DNA of 64,000 nt from Anastrepha obliqua. Its lineage: Eukaryota > Arthropoda > Insecta > Diptera > Tephritidae. The notes beneath the pieces are model-generated. The model searched no databases. It had not been told where the DNA came from and was given only the letters and a program-made list of their open reading frames with translations. The DNA is taken from NCBI RefSeq assembly GCF_027943255.1, contig NC_072896.1, positions 2,108,001 through 2,172,000 of the forward strand, written 5' to 3'. A program made the translations under genes and the position numbers. Shown one piece after another: positions 36,107 through 47,603 of the stretch. Each line of letters starts with the position of its first letter. Position 1 is the first letter of the stretch.

Positions 36107-36270
36107 CGGTGGCCGCTGTAGCCGGGTGGCTTTGTTCGTGACTTCCATGCCATAGGTACGAGTTCGAATACGACATGAAATGAAAAAAGACATTTTAGAA
36201 CAAAATGATTTCGAATAGCAGACATTCCTCGGCAAGTAATGGCAAATCTCCAAGCGCTCTGAAAAGCTTA
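36107..36270 (+). repeat. tRNA-derived SINE, copy E (short)
   Basis: Head GGCCGCTGTAGCCGGGTGG with box B GAGTTCGAATAC, then the body block CATTCCTCGGCAAGTAATGG and AAATCTCCAAGCG. It lacks the long 3' body and the TATATA tail. More diverged than copies C and F. Confidence 0.75.
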
Positions 36271-37008
36271 TAGAAATCCTTTGCTATTCAAATTCTGCAT
36301 AGAACTGTAGTTATGGGCGTTTTCGTGGACGCAATATTATAGTTACACTGCACGATTAACTCTTACAGCAGCATATTTGCTGCACTTGCTGAGTACCTCC
36401 ATTGACTTTATCAAAATAGTCTTGACCTCAAACGATACTTCCACGTGAATTATTTGTTCTGTAAGACGTACTCGATTTTTCACTGGTTATTTCACAATCA
36501 AGATTGAGTAAATTTTAATTAATTTTCATTGGCTTCCGTAAGCCGAAGAGAATGAGGTGAAAAATGGTGAATATATTAACGCGTATGCTCATGTAAGCAA
36601 CAACAAATGTTACAATTACCTGAGCAAAATCCCCGAACAACGTGAATGCAGTTCAATCACACTTTATTCCTCGCGAACATTTCACTACAAACACAATGCC
36701 TTTGTTTGTTCTCCTTCACTTCCATCATTTTGCTTTTATTTTCCATTATTAGCGGCAGCCCATTAAGTTTTTTGTGTTTTTTACGTTTTCTTTACTTCAA
36801 TTTTTCATGCACACATTGAATGTCTTAATTGACATGACTGTTTGCAGTTGTTGCTGATTTCATCTTTTTATCTTGAGATTAATTCATTTTCCTCGTAGTT
36901 CGTGTTCTTAAATATTATGACTTCATCATAGCGTTCTTGTTTCAATACGCATTCCATTTATTAATTTTCGTTATTCTTCTTCTTCTTTGCCATATTCTTT
37001 CATTGCAG
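36271..37008. other. beat intron end, upstream of second exon
   Basis: Unique sequence that becomes pyrimidine-rich before the acceptor (TTCTTCTTCTTTGCC ... CATTGCAG). No gene. Confidence 0.5.
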
Positions 37009-37144
37009 CGTTCTGCCTCCAATGAAAGCCAATTGGTCCTGGATTCGGTCACTGTGTCCACCACTGGCAAATACAGTTGTGAAGTTTCCGCGGACGCGCC
37101 ATCCTTTCACACAGAAATCTCCGCCGGCGAGCTGGAAGTGGTTG
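37009..37144 (+). CDS. beat: beat-family gene, internal exon: second half of Ig domain 1
   Basis: Begins after TTTCATTGCAG (phase 0) and ends GAAGTGGTTG|GTAAGT (phase 1), so it joins the exon ending at 11113 in frame. It encodes RSASNESQLVLDSVTVSTTG then KYSCEVSADAPSFHTEIS and AGELEVV. YSCEVSADAPSFHT is the most conserved stretch of the Beat family and holds the second Ig cysteine, which would pair with the one in VTLKCLYD on the previous exon. NES is a possible N-glycosylation site. The exon is intact. The upstream intron is 25,895 bp and the downstream one 21,655 bp, both filled with transposon debris. Confidence 0.95.
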
Positions 37145-37917
37145 GTAAGTGTCACAAAACATACAGTTATATCGCAGAAAAGATATGAAAATTAAGAAAT
37201 AATTATTCGTGCTATTTCGAGTAGGGAAAGGAGGAAATGAATGAGTACAACTTTAAGTTATTTCGGCTATATAAAAAGCATTACGAATACATTTGCCTTT
37301 AAATTTCCTTTACTTAATCCGTAGTTTCATTTCATGTCATTAAATATTGCCCTGGCCAATTTTTTAGTTGCTACTTTGGGCCAACACTTAATGAGAACTA
37401 CAATAAACGTGCGAATTATTATGCAACCACATTTTTATTATAACGAAAAATCATTTAAACCATGCAGAAATTGTTTTCAAGACTTGTTAAGAAACGAAAT
37501 CATAAAAATCAGCAGTTTCCTTAGAAGAAACTAAGAACTTTTTTTTGCGCAGGTAAGCGTTTTGTTTTTAGCAATTAACTGTGAACTGGTACCACACAAG
37601 TCATCATGAATCGTTTAATGCGAACTGCACTTCGAAATTCTGGAAATTTGCTTTGAAAAATTCATTTGTTCGCGAAGTTTATTTAGCAAAGTGTTGAAGA
37701 AGACACTGAAACGTCGACTTGTCATCGTTCTCATCTTATTGGCTTTTGTCCTTCGACTACGTGAAAATTTTACGTTCCTCTAAATTAAAAAATCGTTTGC
37801 GTCGCATTTTTGCTGATTGGGATCATTTAGATTTATTTCTCAAATTTACTGGAAAATGTAGTCAAAAATTAGACTGATCGAATGGACCATGTAACTCGTA
37901 GCTGTATGAAATTTTCT
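37145..37917. other. beat intron, no gene seen
   Basis: Follows the GTAAGT donor. No recognisable element up to the RTE-like LINE. Confidence 0.45.
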
Positions 37918-39215
37918 TCTCCTTCTTCTTAATTGGCGCGATAACCGCTTACGCGATTTTGGCCGAGTTTAACAAAGCGCGCCAGTCGTTTCTTTCTCGT
38001 GCTTACCGGCGCCAATTGAACATACCAAGTGAAGCCAAGTCCACAAGTCCACTTGATCTTCCAACGCAGAGGATGTCTTCCTCTTCCTCTACTACCACCA
38101 GCTGGTACCGCATCGGATACTTTCAGAGCCCGAGCGTTTGTATCCATTCGGACGACATGACCCGGCCAACGTAGCCACTGGATCCTCATCCGCTGCACTA
38201 TGTATATGTCGTCGTAAAGCTCATACAGCTCATCATTCCATCACCTGCGATATTCGCCGTTGCTAACGTGCAAAGGTTCAAAAATCTTCCGCAGAATCTT
38301 TCCTTCAAACACTCCAAGCGTCGCTTCATCGGGTGTTGTCATCGTCCAAGCTTCTGCGCCATACATTAGGACGGGCATGATGAAAGCTTTGTAGAGTGTT
38401 AGTTTTGTTCGTTGAGAGAGGACTTTACTACTCAATCGCCTGCTTAGTCCAAAGTAGCACTTGTTGGCAAGAGAGATTCTATGTTGGATTTCAAGGCTGA
38501 CATTTTGATCGGTGTTAACGCTGGTTCCTAAATAAACGAAGTCTTTTACAACCTTGAAATCATAACTGTCAACAGTGACGTGGGTGCCGATACGCGAGTG
38601 CGCCGACTGTTTGTTTGAAGAGAGGAGGTACTTCGTTTTGTCCTCGTTCACCACCAGACCCATTCGCTTTGCCTCTTTATCCAGTTTGGAGAAGGCAGAA
38701 CTAACAGCGCGGTTGTTAAGGCCGATGATGTCAACATCTTCGGCATACGTCAACAATTGTATGCTCTTATAAAATATTGTGCCTGAGCGATTAAGTTCTG
38801 CGGCTCGTACGATGCTCTCCAACATCAGGTTAAAGAAGTCACACGACAGCGAGTCACCCTGTCTGAAACCTCGTTTGGTATCAAACGGCTCGGAGAGGTC
38901 CTTCCCAATTCTGACAGCGCTGCTGGTGTTGAGCAACGTCATCTTACATAGCCGTATTAGTTTTGTGGGGATACCAAATTCAGACATCGCGGCATACAAG
39001 TGACTCCTTTTCGTACTGCCGAATGCAGCTTTGAAGTCGACGAAAAGGTGGTGTGTGTCGATTCTCTTTTCATGGGTCTTTTCCAAGATTTGGCGTGTTG
39101 TGAATATTTGGTCGATGATAGACTTTCCAGGTCTAAAGCCACACTGATAAGGTCCAATCAGTTGGTTGACGGTGGACTTCAGCCTTTCACACATTATGCA
39201 GGATCAGCTAAGAAC
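37918..39215 (-). mobile_element. RTE-like LINE, 5'-truncated, antisense
   Basis: Minus-strand non-LTR retrotransposon with RT and post-RT regions. The 3' end lies at the CTTCTTCTT-rich edge near 37918; the 5' truncation is near 39215. The style (RT, then WLRWPGHVVRMD, no RNase H seen) suggests an RTE-superfamily element, though I cannot fix the clade. Two diverged 3' relatives lie at 4125-4815 and 42215-42548, in the same orientation. Confidence 0.88.
37930..39194 (-). pseudogene. RTE-like LINE reverse transcriptase, inactivated
   Basis: Reverse transcriptase for target-primed retrotransposition. In order on the minus strand: GPYQCGFRPGKSIIDQI, HHLFVDFKAAF (motif A, Asp kept), KRGFRQGDSLSCDFFNLML (motif B), LLTYAEDVDIIGL (motif C), VVNEDKTKYLLSS, DFVYLGTSVNTD, and MPVLMYGAEAWTM (C-terminal part of RT). 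The catalytic YADD is altered to YAED near 38740. A TGA at about 38241-38243 (after GEYRR) cuts the protein; the same frame then continues with WNDELYELY and IQWLRWPGHVVRMD. The long remaining frame (318 codons) implies relatively recent insertion. Confidence 0.9.
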
Positions 39216-40695
39216 GATTAGAAAAGAAATTTGAATAAAACATCAACACTGTAAAATATTAAATTCGTGCTGGCCTTATTTGAAGCTGTGTACATATACG
39301 AGTATTCATACCGTCATGCGATTTATGGAATAGCTCATCACAAAAATGGCTCTGGTAGCACTTGAAGATACCGCTTCGCATTTTAGATAATTCGTTCCGG
39401 TATGTAGAGCTCTATTCTAGCAATAAAGTTGCGAAGTTTGGTTTCAAACTCGTTAGTATAGCTAAGGACTTGAGGTAGCTCCAAAAAAATAGTCAAGTCG
39501 CATAAGCGTTGCGGCTAATTTATGAGATGACCCAGTAGTCAAATTTCTGCTTCACAACTAGGAATGGTGTGTCTCTTGTATGACATCTAGCACCGTCTTT
39601 TTGGGGCCATATATCGATTTTGTTAGGATGTCAGCTAGCATCGCCTTACACGAGTGTTAGGAATGCCCACGAAAAACTTTCTCCCGAACCGAAGTTGTGA
39701 AAAAGTAAAAAATCAAAAAAAAATTGAAAATATTTTGTGCAAATTTCCGAGAATATTTCCTCAACAGTCCAAACAACAAAAATATATTACTTAATTAAGC
39801 TTGTAACAACAACAAGCATATTAAAAAAGCTTCATCAGCGAATGCAAATTGAAGACTTGTGTTTCCTCGAAATGTGAGTGATTTCCAGGAAGTCATTGCA
39901 GAGGCGGCGGGAGTGAACTGAAATCCGTTTGAAATTTGCTGGTCAACTGCTGTTCGAAGAATTTGAAATGAGCAAGCGAAAATTGAAAAAAAATTAAAAA
40001 TGAACTGTAATTTCATTACCAGCACTTGCATGAGCTGAGTTTTTGTTTTTTGTTTGCTGTTTTTGTTGTAAAGAGTTGACCACCTCATTTGTTCTAAGGC
40101 ATGGGCATTTCTGCTCTATACCGAAAACCATTAACGGAAATGGTGCATTCTTCCTCATTTCGAAAGAAATAAGGTCAGATGATGTGGCTGTGCCATAAGT
40201 CAATCCTTGTGGATGCGTTTATGTTTGGTCGAACACTTGTGGGCTATGTTTGTTCCAATAAGGGCAATTTTGCTTGTTGTCATAGACCAAAAAACTTCAC
40301 GATGATGTTTACTTCAGGTATTTACAACTGGGATGGAATTTTTAATAATTTCCACACGTTCGGCACGCGTGAAACGATGCATGTCTTACATCTGCTGAAA
40401 CATAGCAGTTTGGAAAACTATTGTATAATTGCTTTCTGATCTCCCGTTATTATTGGTGTGAATAGTAGTTTCAATTTTGCATTAAATCACGGAAAACAAA
40501 TGCAGGTAAAAATACGCTAGGCCATCTCAAATGTACTCATTTTTGTTGCAGGAAAAAAACTAAAATAATGTAAGCAATTCTCAGCAAATCATTTCATTTA
40601 GTCGAATTTTCAAACTTCCCGTAGAATAAGGAAAAATATTGGAGAAATATAAGCAATGCTCCGCTTTTACAAAGGTATTCAATATTTCCTTTAGC
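39216..40695. other. beat intron, no gene seen
   Basis: About 1.5 kb of unique-looking intron. Overlapping open frames at 39795-40439 show no domain. Confidence 0.45.
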
Positions 40696-41028
40696 AAGAA
40701 GTACTCTAGCCGAATGGGTTGGTGCGTGACTACCATTCAGAATTCGCAGAGAGAACGTTGGTTCGAATCTCGGTGAAAGCAAAATTAATAAAAACATTTT
40801 TCTAATAGCGGTCGCCCCTCGGCAGGCAATGGCAAACCTCCGAGTGTATTCCTGCCATGAAAAAAGCTCCTCATAAAAATATCTGCCGTTTGGAGTCGGC
40901 TTGAAACTATAGGTCCCTCCATTGGTGGAACAACATCAAGAACACACCCCAAATAGGAGGAGGAGCTCGGCCAAACACCCAAAGAGGGTGTACGCGCCCG
41001 TTATATATATATATAAGAAGTACTCTAG
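40696..41028 (+). repeat. tRNA-derived SINE, copy F, with target-site duplication
   Basis: Best copy. The 14-bp direct repeat AAGAAGTACTCTAG at 40696-40709 and 41015-41028 is a perfect target-site duplication. The head starts CCGAATGGGTTGGTGCGTGA (box-A region), box B is TTGGTTCGAATCTCGG, and the body has GGTCGCCCCTCGGCAGGCAA, TGCCGTTTGGAGTCGGCTTG and GGAGGAGGAGCTCGG. The tail is TATATATATATA. About 305 bp without duplications. Mobilised by an unknown LINE in trans, as SINEs are. Confidence 0.95.
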
Positions 41029-42214
41029 GCTGCCTTATTTCAAATGAATTAATTAAAAGTCTATATGTATAACAAATATATAGGCAGGTACTCCTGATGC
41101 AATTTATCCTAACATGCACATGTACCGTTCGACTAGATATTGTACGAAAAGGTACGGGAAAGTCAAAAAGTATAAACTAAAAATACTAACATCAACGCCA
41201 TCCAATGAACTATGCGCATATTTTGCTAATGTGTTTTCGGCAACGTGCTATGCATCGAGACGCTTATATGTTGCATACTGCAAGGGGCAAAAGTAAGCAC
41301 GCTCAGGAAAAGTTATAAATAAGCAACGCCAACGCAAACGCCTGCACACACGCACACACAACGCAAGTGAATACTGAATTCAAGAACGATCGACGCCAAC
41401 TGTCGCTCCATCATTTTGTCATGGCAACATCCGTTTCAAATTGACCATTTGAGACGGTAAAAGCCAAAAAAGTTGAATAAAAAATGTGAAATGTGAAAAA
41501 TGTACTAAGAAAAAATCCTAGAAAGACCCATAGAAACAGAGAGAAGTATGAGCAGCTGAAAATAGAGAAATTGCATGAAAATAAACTTGAGACACTTGAC
41601 AGCATATCTTGGCACTTGAGGAGACCTGTGCAGACGGGTGGGCAGCGGTCGATGGCGCCAGACAAGCATTGATGCATGTTTGGCGCCGAAGTCTGTAACT
41701 TTGTCTGTCCAACAAGTGACGTGTGCGCATAACGAGCACCGGTAAATAAAGAAACATAAAAACCAAAACAACTGACGAAAAAACTACGAATGGTTCGATG
41801 AACAGACAAAAAGTTCTGCCATAAAGGTAAATGGACATCAAGCGAAAATTGGGAAATTTTTTGAAGAAGCACCAACAAGGCGATGTGGTGGCAGGATGCG
41901 CAAAAAACGAGGTACATAAAAATAGCAGTTGTAGTTCTATGGTAGGTGTTGGTGGAGTTTAAGTAAACTTCGTTTTGCAATGCCAGAGTGAAATGTAGAT
42001 GGGCAACCGCATTTTATGGAAGCGTTGGCAAAAAGTGCATTAACTTTAACAGTTAGTTTGTGAGCATTCCATGCAGTATGACTTAGGGTGCTGGAGTGTG
42101 GTCCAAAAAGATTTATAAATTTTATATTCATTTTGATTATACCATAAATTTTCCAAATGAAAAAAGGAAGTGCATATACACACACACATATTTATAAACA
42201 TGTTGCATTCTTCC
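41029..42214. other. beat intron with long antisense open frames, no supported gene
   Basis: Minus-strand frames of 189, 107 and 88 codons overlap at 41411-41980. They are Phe/Ser/Leu-rich with no motif, signal or splice structure that I trust. Nothing else is recognisable. Confidence 0.4.
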
Positions 42215-42548
42215 TCTTATTCTTGACTACACGATAACCGCTTACGCAATTTTGGCCAGTCTTTCTTTCTCGTGTTAACCGGACGCCCCATGTGAAGCCA
42301 AGTCCTTCTCCCCCTGCTCTGTGTAATGCAGAGAAGATCTTCCTCTCCCTCTTCTGCCAGCAGCCGGTACCGCATCAATGGCCTTCAGAGCCAGAGCGTT
42401 TGTATCCATTCGGACAACTTGACCTAGCCAGCGGAGCCACTGGATCTTTCTCACTATTTCCATGTCGGCGTATAACTCATACAGCTCATTGTGCCATTGC
42501 CTACGATACTCGCCGTCGCCAACGTGCAAAGGCCCAAAATATGTTACA
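42215..42548 (-). mobile_element. RTE-like LINE 3' fragment (third copy)
   Basis: Minus strand encodes LHVGDGEYRRQWHNELYELY, then IQWLRWLGQVVRMDTNALAL and a DAVPAAGRRGRGR block, the post-RT C-terminus of the LINE at 37918-39215. 5'-truncated to ~330 bp, no functional product. Confidence 0.85.
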
Positions 42549-42639
42549 TTAACTGAACTATATTTGTGGCTTTTTTTTTTCAAAAAGTATTCGAAGCCGG
42601 TAATACAATGGGAACGTTTTCATTGCTAATCAATACTAG

Positions 42640-43085
42640 GGGTGCCATTCATATTTCTGGCCTAGACATGGAAAAGTGATCATTGAGGGTTGAAGAGGCT
42701 TTTATTGGGTTTCAAAATATTCTTCCCGCTGATCAATACACTTTTGCATTCGTTCGAACCAATTTTAATAGCGCAAAATCTTATTGTTGCTTATCATACT
42801 GATGCCCAAGGGTGCCTCATCCACGCCTTATGTGACATGACGATCTTGCTCAACCACTTCGCACACCGAATCGATATTATCTGGCAGTGCAACTGACTTT
42901 CGACACCTTCCCGGAATTCGCCGGTGGTTTAATGCTAAGGGATGGTGATTGCTCACCGTATAATGGCTTCAGTTCACCGATGCATTCTTTTTTTGTTAAT
43001 CCACGTCGAGAATTGTGCAAAATAGTCCGACGAAAATGTGTAATTTCATTTTTTTGCCGATTTTTTGGGAGTCGTCACTTTTAAG
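42640..43085 (-). mobile_element. mariner-type remnant, antisense
   Basis: On the minus strand, an N-terminal helix segment (RRGLTKKECIGELKPLYGE followed by a PSLS block) precedes a short frame-broken stretch. A C-terminal segment NWFERMQKCIDQREEYFE follows and ends at a stop near 42709. These are the two ends of a mariner transposase with the catalytic middle deleted. No clear terminal repeats. Confidence 0.62.
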
Positions 43086-44231
43086 AAGTTTCGTATCATT
43101 CCGTTAATTCTTGGTTTTTCTCACTAGCATTTCGACCCCACATTTCTTTGGCGACAAAGCGCATTACTAGTGTTGTGGACACTACTCTCACTCAAAATAC
43201 AGCAGTTGTGGTTAGTGGCATGCCTGCTGTCGCCAAACTAAGGCTTACTCACCTAGGTGGTGTGACTCTAGATCCATTGGTAATACGCAACAAAAAACCC
43301 AAGAAAGTGCTCAAATTCGTTAGAAACCTTGAATTTTAGGCTTGCGGTCAAGCACAAGAGCCGCAGTGCAATATGTCAAAAGTAAGACGGAAACCAACTC
43401 AGTTCACCTTCCAGTTGATTTTCGGCCCATTCGGAATGTGAATACATTCCTTCCACAAAAGCGATAGTCCAATGGCAGTTGGGCAGCGACGGTGACTACT
43501 TCTGTATTCACAGTACGAGCTCTTATGGGATAAACACTATCATTCAGACTTTGCTCGTAACTTTGCAAAATTCGGATACATTTTAAACATATATTTGAAT
43601 ACCCAGCAGGTTTTCGCAGGCTGGCGTCATGTGCCACACATTTTTAATATATATATATTTTTTTTAATTCTTATTTTCTTTGGTACACAAACCATCAAAT
43701 TTTTAATAAACAAAATGCTAATTGTGATGCAGACTAATTAAAAATTGTCACCTTCTTATATTTTCAAACATAAAAGTAAAACTTCATTGCATATTTTAAA
43801 TTTATATTATTTCTATTGAATTGTCTAAAAATTGATAGAGACAAGAAAACGAGCTGTATGCTTTAAAGCCCAGCGACTCCCTGCATGTTTCAAAATATAT
43901 GACAGCGATGGCCATCAACACTCAATGTTGCCATATCAGTTAGCAAGATGAAATGTTTTATTAGTTTGAATATTTCCGCGACTAAAATTCGGTAGAAAAT
44001 GTTGAGTGAAGCAAGCAGTCTAGCAGCAAGGGAAGTTGCAAGTCTTAATTTTCAAAATATGAGTAAAAATTATGTTTAGAAAGTAATTGAAATAGTTTTT
44101 AATTTCGGGTTTATACAAAATTTTGTCTGTATATGACCGGAGCCAAAACTTTGCTGGATCATTGCCTGTGAGCGTGAGGTGATGAGTGTTAAGACTCCTA
44201 CGGAGTACGACTTTGGCAATGGTTTATGGAT
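43086..44231. other. beat intron, no gene seen
   Basis: AT-rich. A possible extra piece of antisense transposon sequence near 43400-43640 is too decayed to name. Confidence 0.4.
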
Positions 44232-44594
44232 GTAAAGAATGGTTAAGTTTTAAGGGCCGGTGTTGATTTTGAATAAAATACAATTTTTTTAGGAAATTAT
44301 TATCATTTCTCTCTATTATGAAAAAAGTGGTATGGTTCAATTACGCACAAAATAAAATATCGGCCAAATGGTCACCGTGGCCTCGGCGGCACACCTCCAT
44401 CCGATGATCCAAATTTTCGATGGCCCTGAGGCATAATTGAGGTTCTATGCCGTTAATGTACCGAATCATCTCATCCTTTAGCTCTTCAATTGTTGCTGGC
44501 TTATCGACATACACCTTTTCTTTCAAATAACCCCAAAGAAAGAAGTTCAACGGTGTCGTTTACGTTTAGGTTAGGAAATTTAACCACCCTTTAT
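44232..44594 (-). mobile_element. DD41D-type deletion derivative 7
   Basis: Ends GTAAAGAATGGTTAA (left) and, in complement, TAAAGGGTGGTTAAATTTCC (right) match the TIR type of the copy at 28101. The minus strand encodes the C-terminal transposase block FFLWGYLKEKVYVDKPATI ... GHGDHLADILF, beginning just after the third catalytic Asp. Everything upstream is deleted. Confidence 0.85.
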
Positions 44595-45983
44595 AAAAAC
44601 CGATAATATAGCAGACGCAACATAAATAAATCGAATGGAAATAGTGCAAAAAATATTGTTACGTTTTGCTTTGCACTCTTCAAATTTTTCTGGGCCGATT
44701 CCATCTTGGCTTTATTGTCTTATTATCAGATGATCTTTTTTGCCGTTTTCATTTCTTCTCGACATCCTTTCGAGTAAAACTGACTGCTCCTCCCTTCTTT
44801 GGTTATTGATTTTAATGTGCTATGTAGAAATCTTGGCAGTTTCGATACTTTCTGTATAGGCTCATTTAAAACATTGTACACTGCTAGTGCTCCAGTTTCT
44901 CACATTTTTTAGGGCTAGACTTATCGGATTCGAAATCAATACTCTATAACAGATTGCAGTATTATTTCTTGGGCAATAATTTAGCGTAATGCTATTGGAA
45001 TTTATCCTTGAGCGCATTACATAAAAAAAAAGAAAAAATCTGGGTGTTTTGTAATTTTTGCATTTAACTCCAGACGTAAATAAATAAATTAACATAGCAC
45101 AGTCTAAATTAAAGAGTTTTCGGCGCAACTTTGATTTGTTTAAACTTCACTGCTGCTCGAATTTAATAAGGCATTTTTATTGTTTCGGCAAAGAGTCCAC
45201 TATGATGAGTTCTGTGCTTGAGTTGAATATTCTATTTAGTTATTCTTTAATTTGTTATTATTTTATTTATTTATTTATTATTTATAATTTATTTGTATGG
45301 GGATACTTTCTATTGTAATATTTATGTGCACTATAAAGCCTCGAATTTTCTGTCACTAATGATTTTGAATAATGATTTTTAATAAATGTCCACATTAAAT
45401 AAAGGGGAAATATCCAGTAGCCAGCCTATTTGCTATACCATTACTACACGCTGCAAATCTACCGTTACTTATACACGTAAAGCCTAGCAATTTCAAGGAA
45501 TACCTTCACACATAAAAGCATTCCTTTTTACAATTAGACCGCACTGAGGATTTTCTTCACATTTCAGTGGATATTAGAAAAAGCAAGAAATTTTTAATGT
45601 CCTCACAGGCGCCAGTGTACACTTTTGTGGAGCAGCTGCCAAAAATTGGTCACAAAATGTAGAATTATATTCGTTGTTAACAGGATAACTGCGTATATAA
45701 CAGTATTTATTGCAGTTTGGCGCCCGTAGCTTTTATTGCTATTGCCAGTGGCATTTGCCACTAATGTCATTTTTAAAGCGCACTAAATGCTGCCATTGAA
45801 AGAAGTGAAGCGCTTAAAAGTAAAAACAAAAATATGCTCAAACTGATTACTACTGCAACTTTTCATTCATTTTCTATGCTGGATTTCGTTCTTTAATTTA
45901 GTCAACACTAAATATATGAATAAGAAGAAGATACCTAGCGGCGTTACCAGCGCCGAATTACAGTTTGCAATAGAAAATTTAAT
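44595..45983. other. beat intron, no gene seen
   Basis: About 1.4 kb, with a TTTA-rich tract at 45253-45293. No gene. Confidence 0.45.
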
Positions 45984-46480
45984 ACAGGGTCACAGAAATG
46001 CAACACAAATTTGTCGATATATGGTATAGTAAGCTAAATTATAGTAAAAAATCCATAAAAGTATAAATTTTGTTGTATGCCTTACTTAAATACAGAGTAT
46101 CGTCCGATGAAATCTGTTTCTTGGCTGTACCATGAATTTAGTGAATTTCGTTAGATTTCAAGGAAATAAAGAAATATTTTCAGTTTAAGGCACCAGTGTT
46201 ACTTTACATGTTTTTATAATAATGAAATAATCTATCATTTTCTAATAAAGGCCCGTTTTCCCTTGACCACGTCTTTTACCCTGTTTGGCATTGAACGGAT
46301 TAAAGATTAGAGATAATCCAAATTAATATTTGAATACTTTTAACAGTTTTTCGATTCCTTTCTTCACGCTTCTTTCAAGACGTGCTTCAGGTTTTCTGAA
46401 CCCAATAGGTCTGGACAGTTTTCGGGCCAATCCAAGCACGCATTTCCAAAGAGCTTCTTGTGAAACGCAAAGAAATGAAG
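45984..46480 (-). mobile_element. Tc1-like transposon remnant
   Basis: A left end CAGGGTCACAGAAATG after TA resembles Tc1 termini. The minus strand shows a frame-broken Tc1 transposase C-terminus: a block near ENCPDLLGSENLKHVLK, corresponding to the family's CPDLNPIENLWHVLK with the final acidic residue, then a SLIRSMPNRVKDVVKGK segment. No full ORF and no right end seen. Confidence 0.6.
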
Positions 46481-46719
46481 AAGTTACTCAAAATAAAAGA
46501 ATTTGAAGCAATAGGGACTTTCCAAACGCACACGAGGGCAAGAAGCCGAATCATCCTGAAAATTCACAGCTTTGAAGTTAGCTGCTGTATCGTAGGGACA
46601 CCTATGAGTGGTATGTAGGCTGAAGCTTCTAAATTCCCGAAGTTGGAGCTTTGTTGTTACTGTTGTATTTGATGAGCTGCCAGTACACTTCAGCCAATGT
46701 TCCTCATGGGCTATCTCAA

Positions 46720-47190
46720 CTAACATTAGGACCTGAAAGCATGCGGTTTTTTCAATAGGTTGCGTCCAGAGAGGGAGACCAGTGTTATGAGTTTAAGAAG
46801 ACATCTGAATAGGTGGTTAGTATCTTCACATTTCGGGCAACTATTGAGTATGTCATGGTTGATTCTGGATAGGTAGGCGTTGAACCTGCTACAATATGCA
46901 GAACTAAATCGAGTCAAAGTTACGCAGATCTCACGAGGCAGCTAAAGCTCTTCATCTACAATAGTTGGTGGTTGGACCCCGATGACGGCATTCGCAGAAT
47001 GGAAGTGTTGAAAGGTTGTGTCCCGATGAATGTCGTTCAAGAATTTCTTATTTAACCATTCCCTTTTTCTGCGCCGTACTCTCAGTCCTCTGTCAGGTCC
47101 CATCCGATTAAATTGAGGCGCATCAAAGAAATGGGCTTTTTCTCAATTAGTCTGAGTTAGGAGAGGATTTTCGCTGGCCGACATGATGAG
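46720..47190 (-). pseudogene. LINE ORF2 C-terminal fragment, antisense
   Basis: Minus strand encodes a non-LTR element C-terminus: a PPTIVDEELKLPREI-like block, then LTRFSSAYCSRFNAYLSRIN, then CPKCEDTNHLFRC, a Cys/His cluster typical of LINE ORF2 tails. It lacks the RT and is broken by stops. The clade is probably Jockey- or R1-related; not certain. Confidence 0.75.
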
Positions 47191-47423
47191 GACGCCGAGT
47201 CCTTGAGACGTTATGGAATTGTGCTGATGCTGCACGTAATCTCCATACAGTCGGCTCGTTGCTCCTTCAGTTTCGAAGCAAAAGCAATCCGGTTGCTACA
47301 AGCAGTCGTTTCAGATGAGCTTCTTCTCGGAACTTTTGTTAATCTAGTCGTCCAGAATTCGAGTGTAGTGCTTTTACAACGTTTATATATAGATAAAATT
47401 TTCACTTACATCATTTTTGAGTA

Positions 47424-47603
47424 TTTGTCCGAGCTCCTCCTCCTATTTGTGCTGTGCATATTGATATTGTTCCACAAACGGAGGGACCTACAGTTTTAAG
47501 CCGACCCCAAACGGCAGAAATTTCTTATATGAAGCACTCTTTCGTGGCAAAATACACTCGGAGGCTTGCGACTGCCTGTCGAAGGGCGACTACTGTCAGC
47601 ATG
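47424..47603 (-). repeat. tRNA-derived SINE, copy G (head lost)
   Basis: Minus-strand SINE body only: GGAGGAGGAGCTCGG near 47430-47445, TGCCGTTTGGGGTCGGCTTA at ~47500-47520, and a GGCAGTCGCAAGCCTCC block near 47570. The tRNA-like head is missing (5' truncation). Confidence 0.8.

Noticed and set aside
41411..41980. 189-codon minus-strand ORF with overlapping 107- and 88-codon frames
   Set aside because: Low-complexity Phe/Ser/Leu-rich, three frames open at once, no domain, no splice or polyadenylation context. Length alone is not enough.
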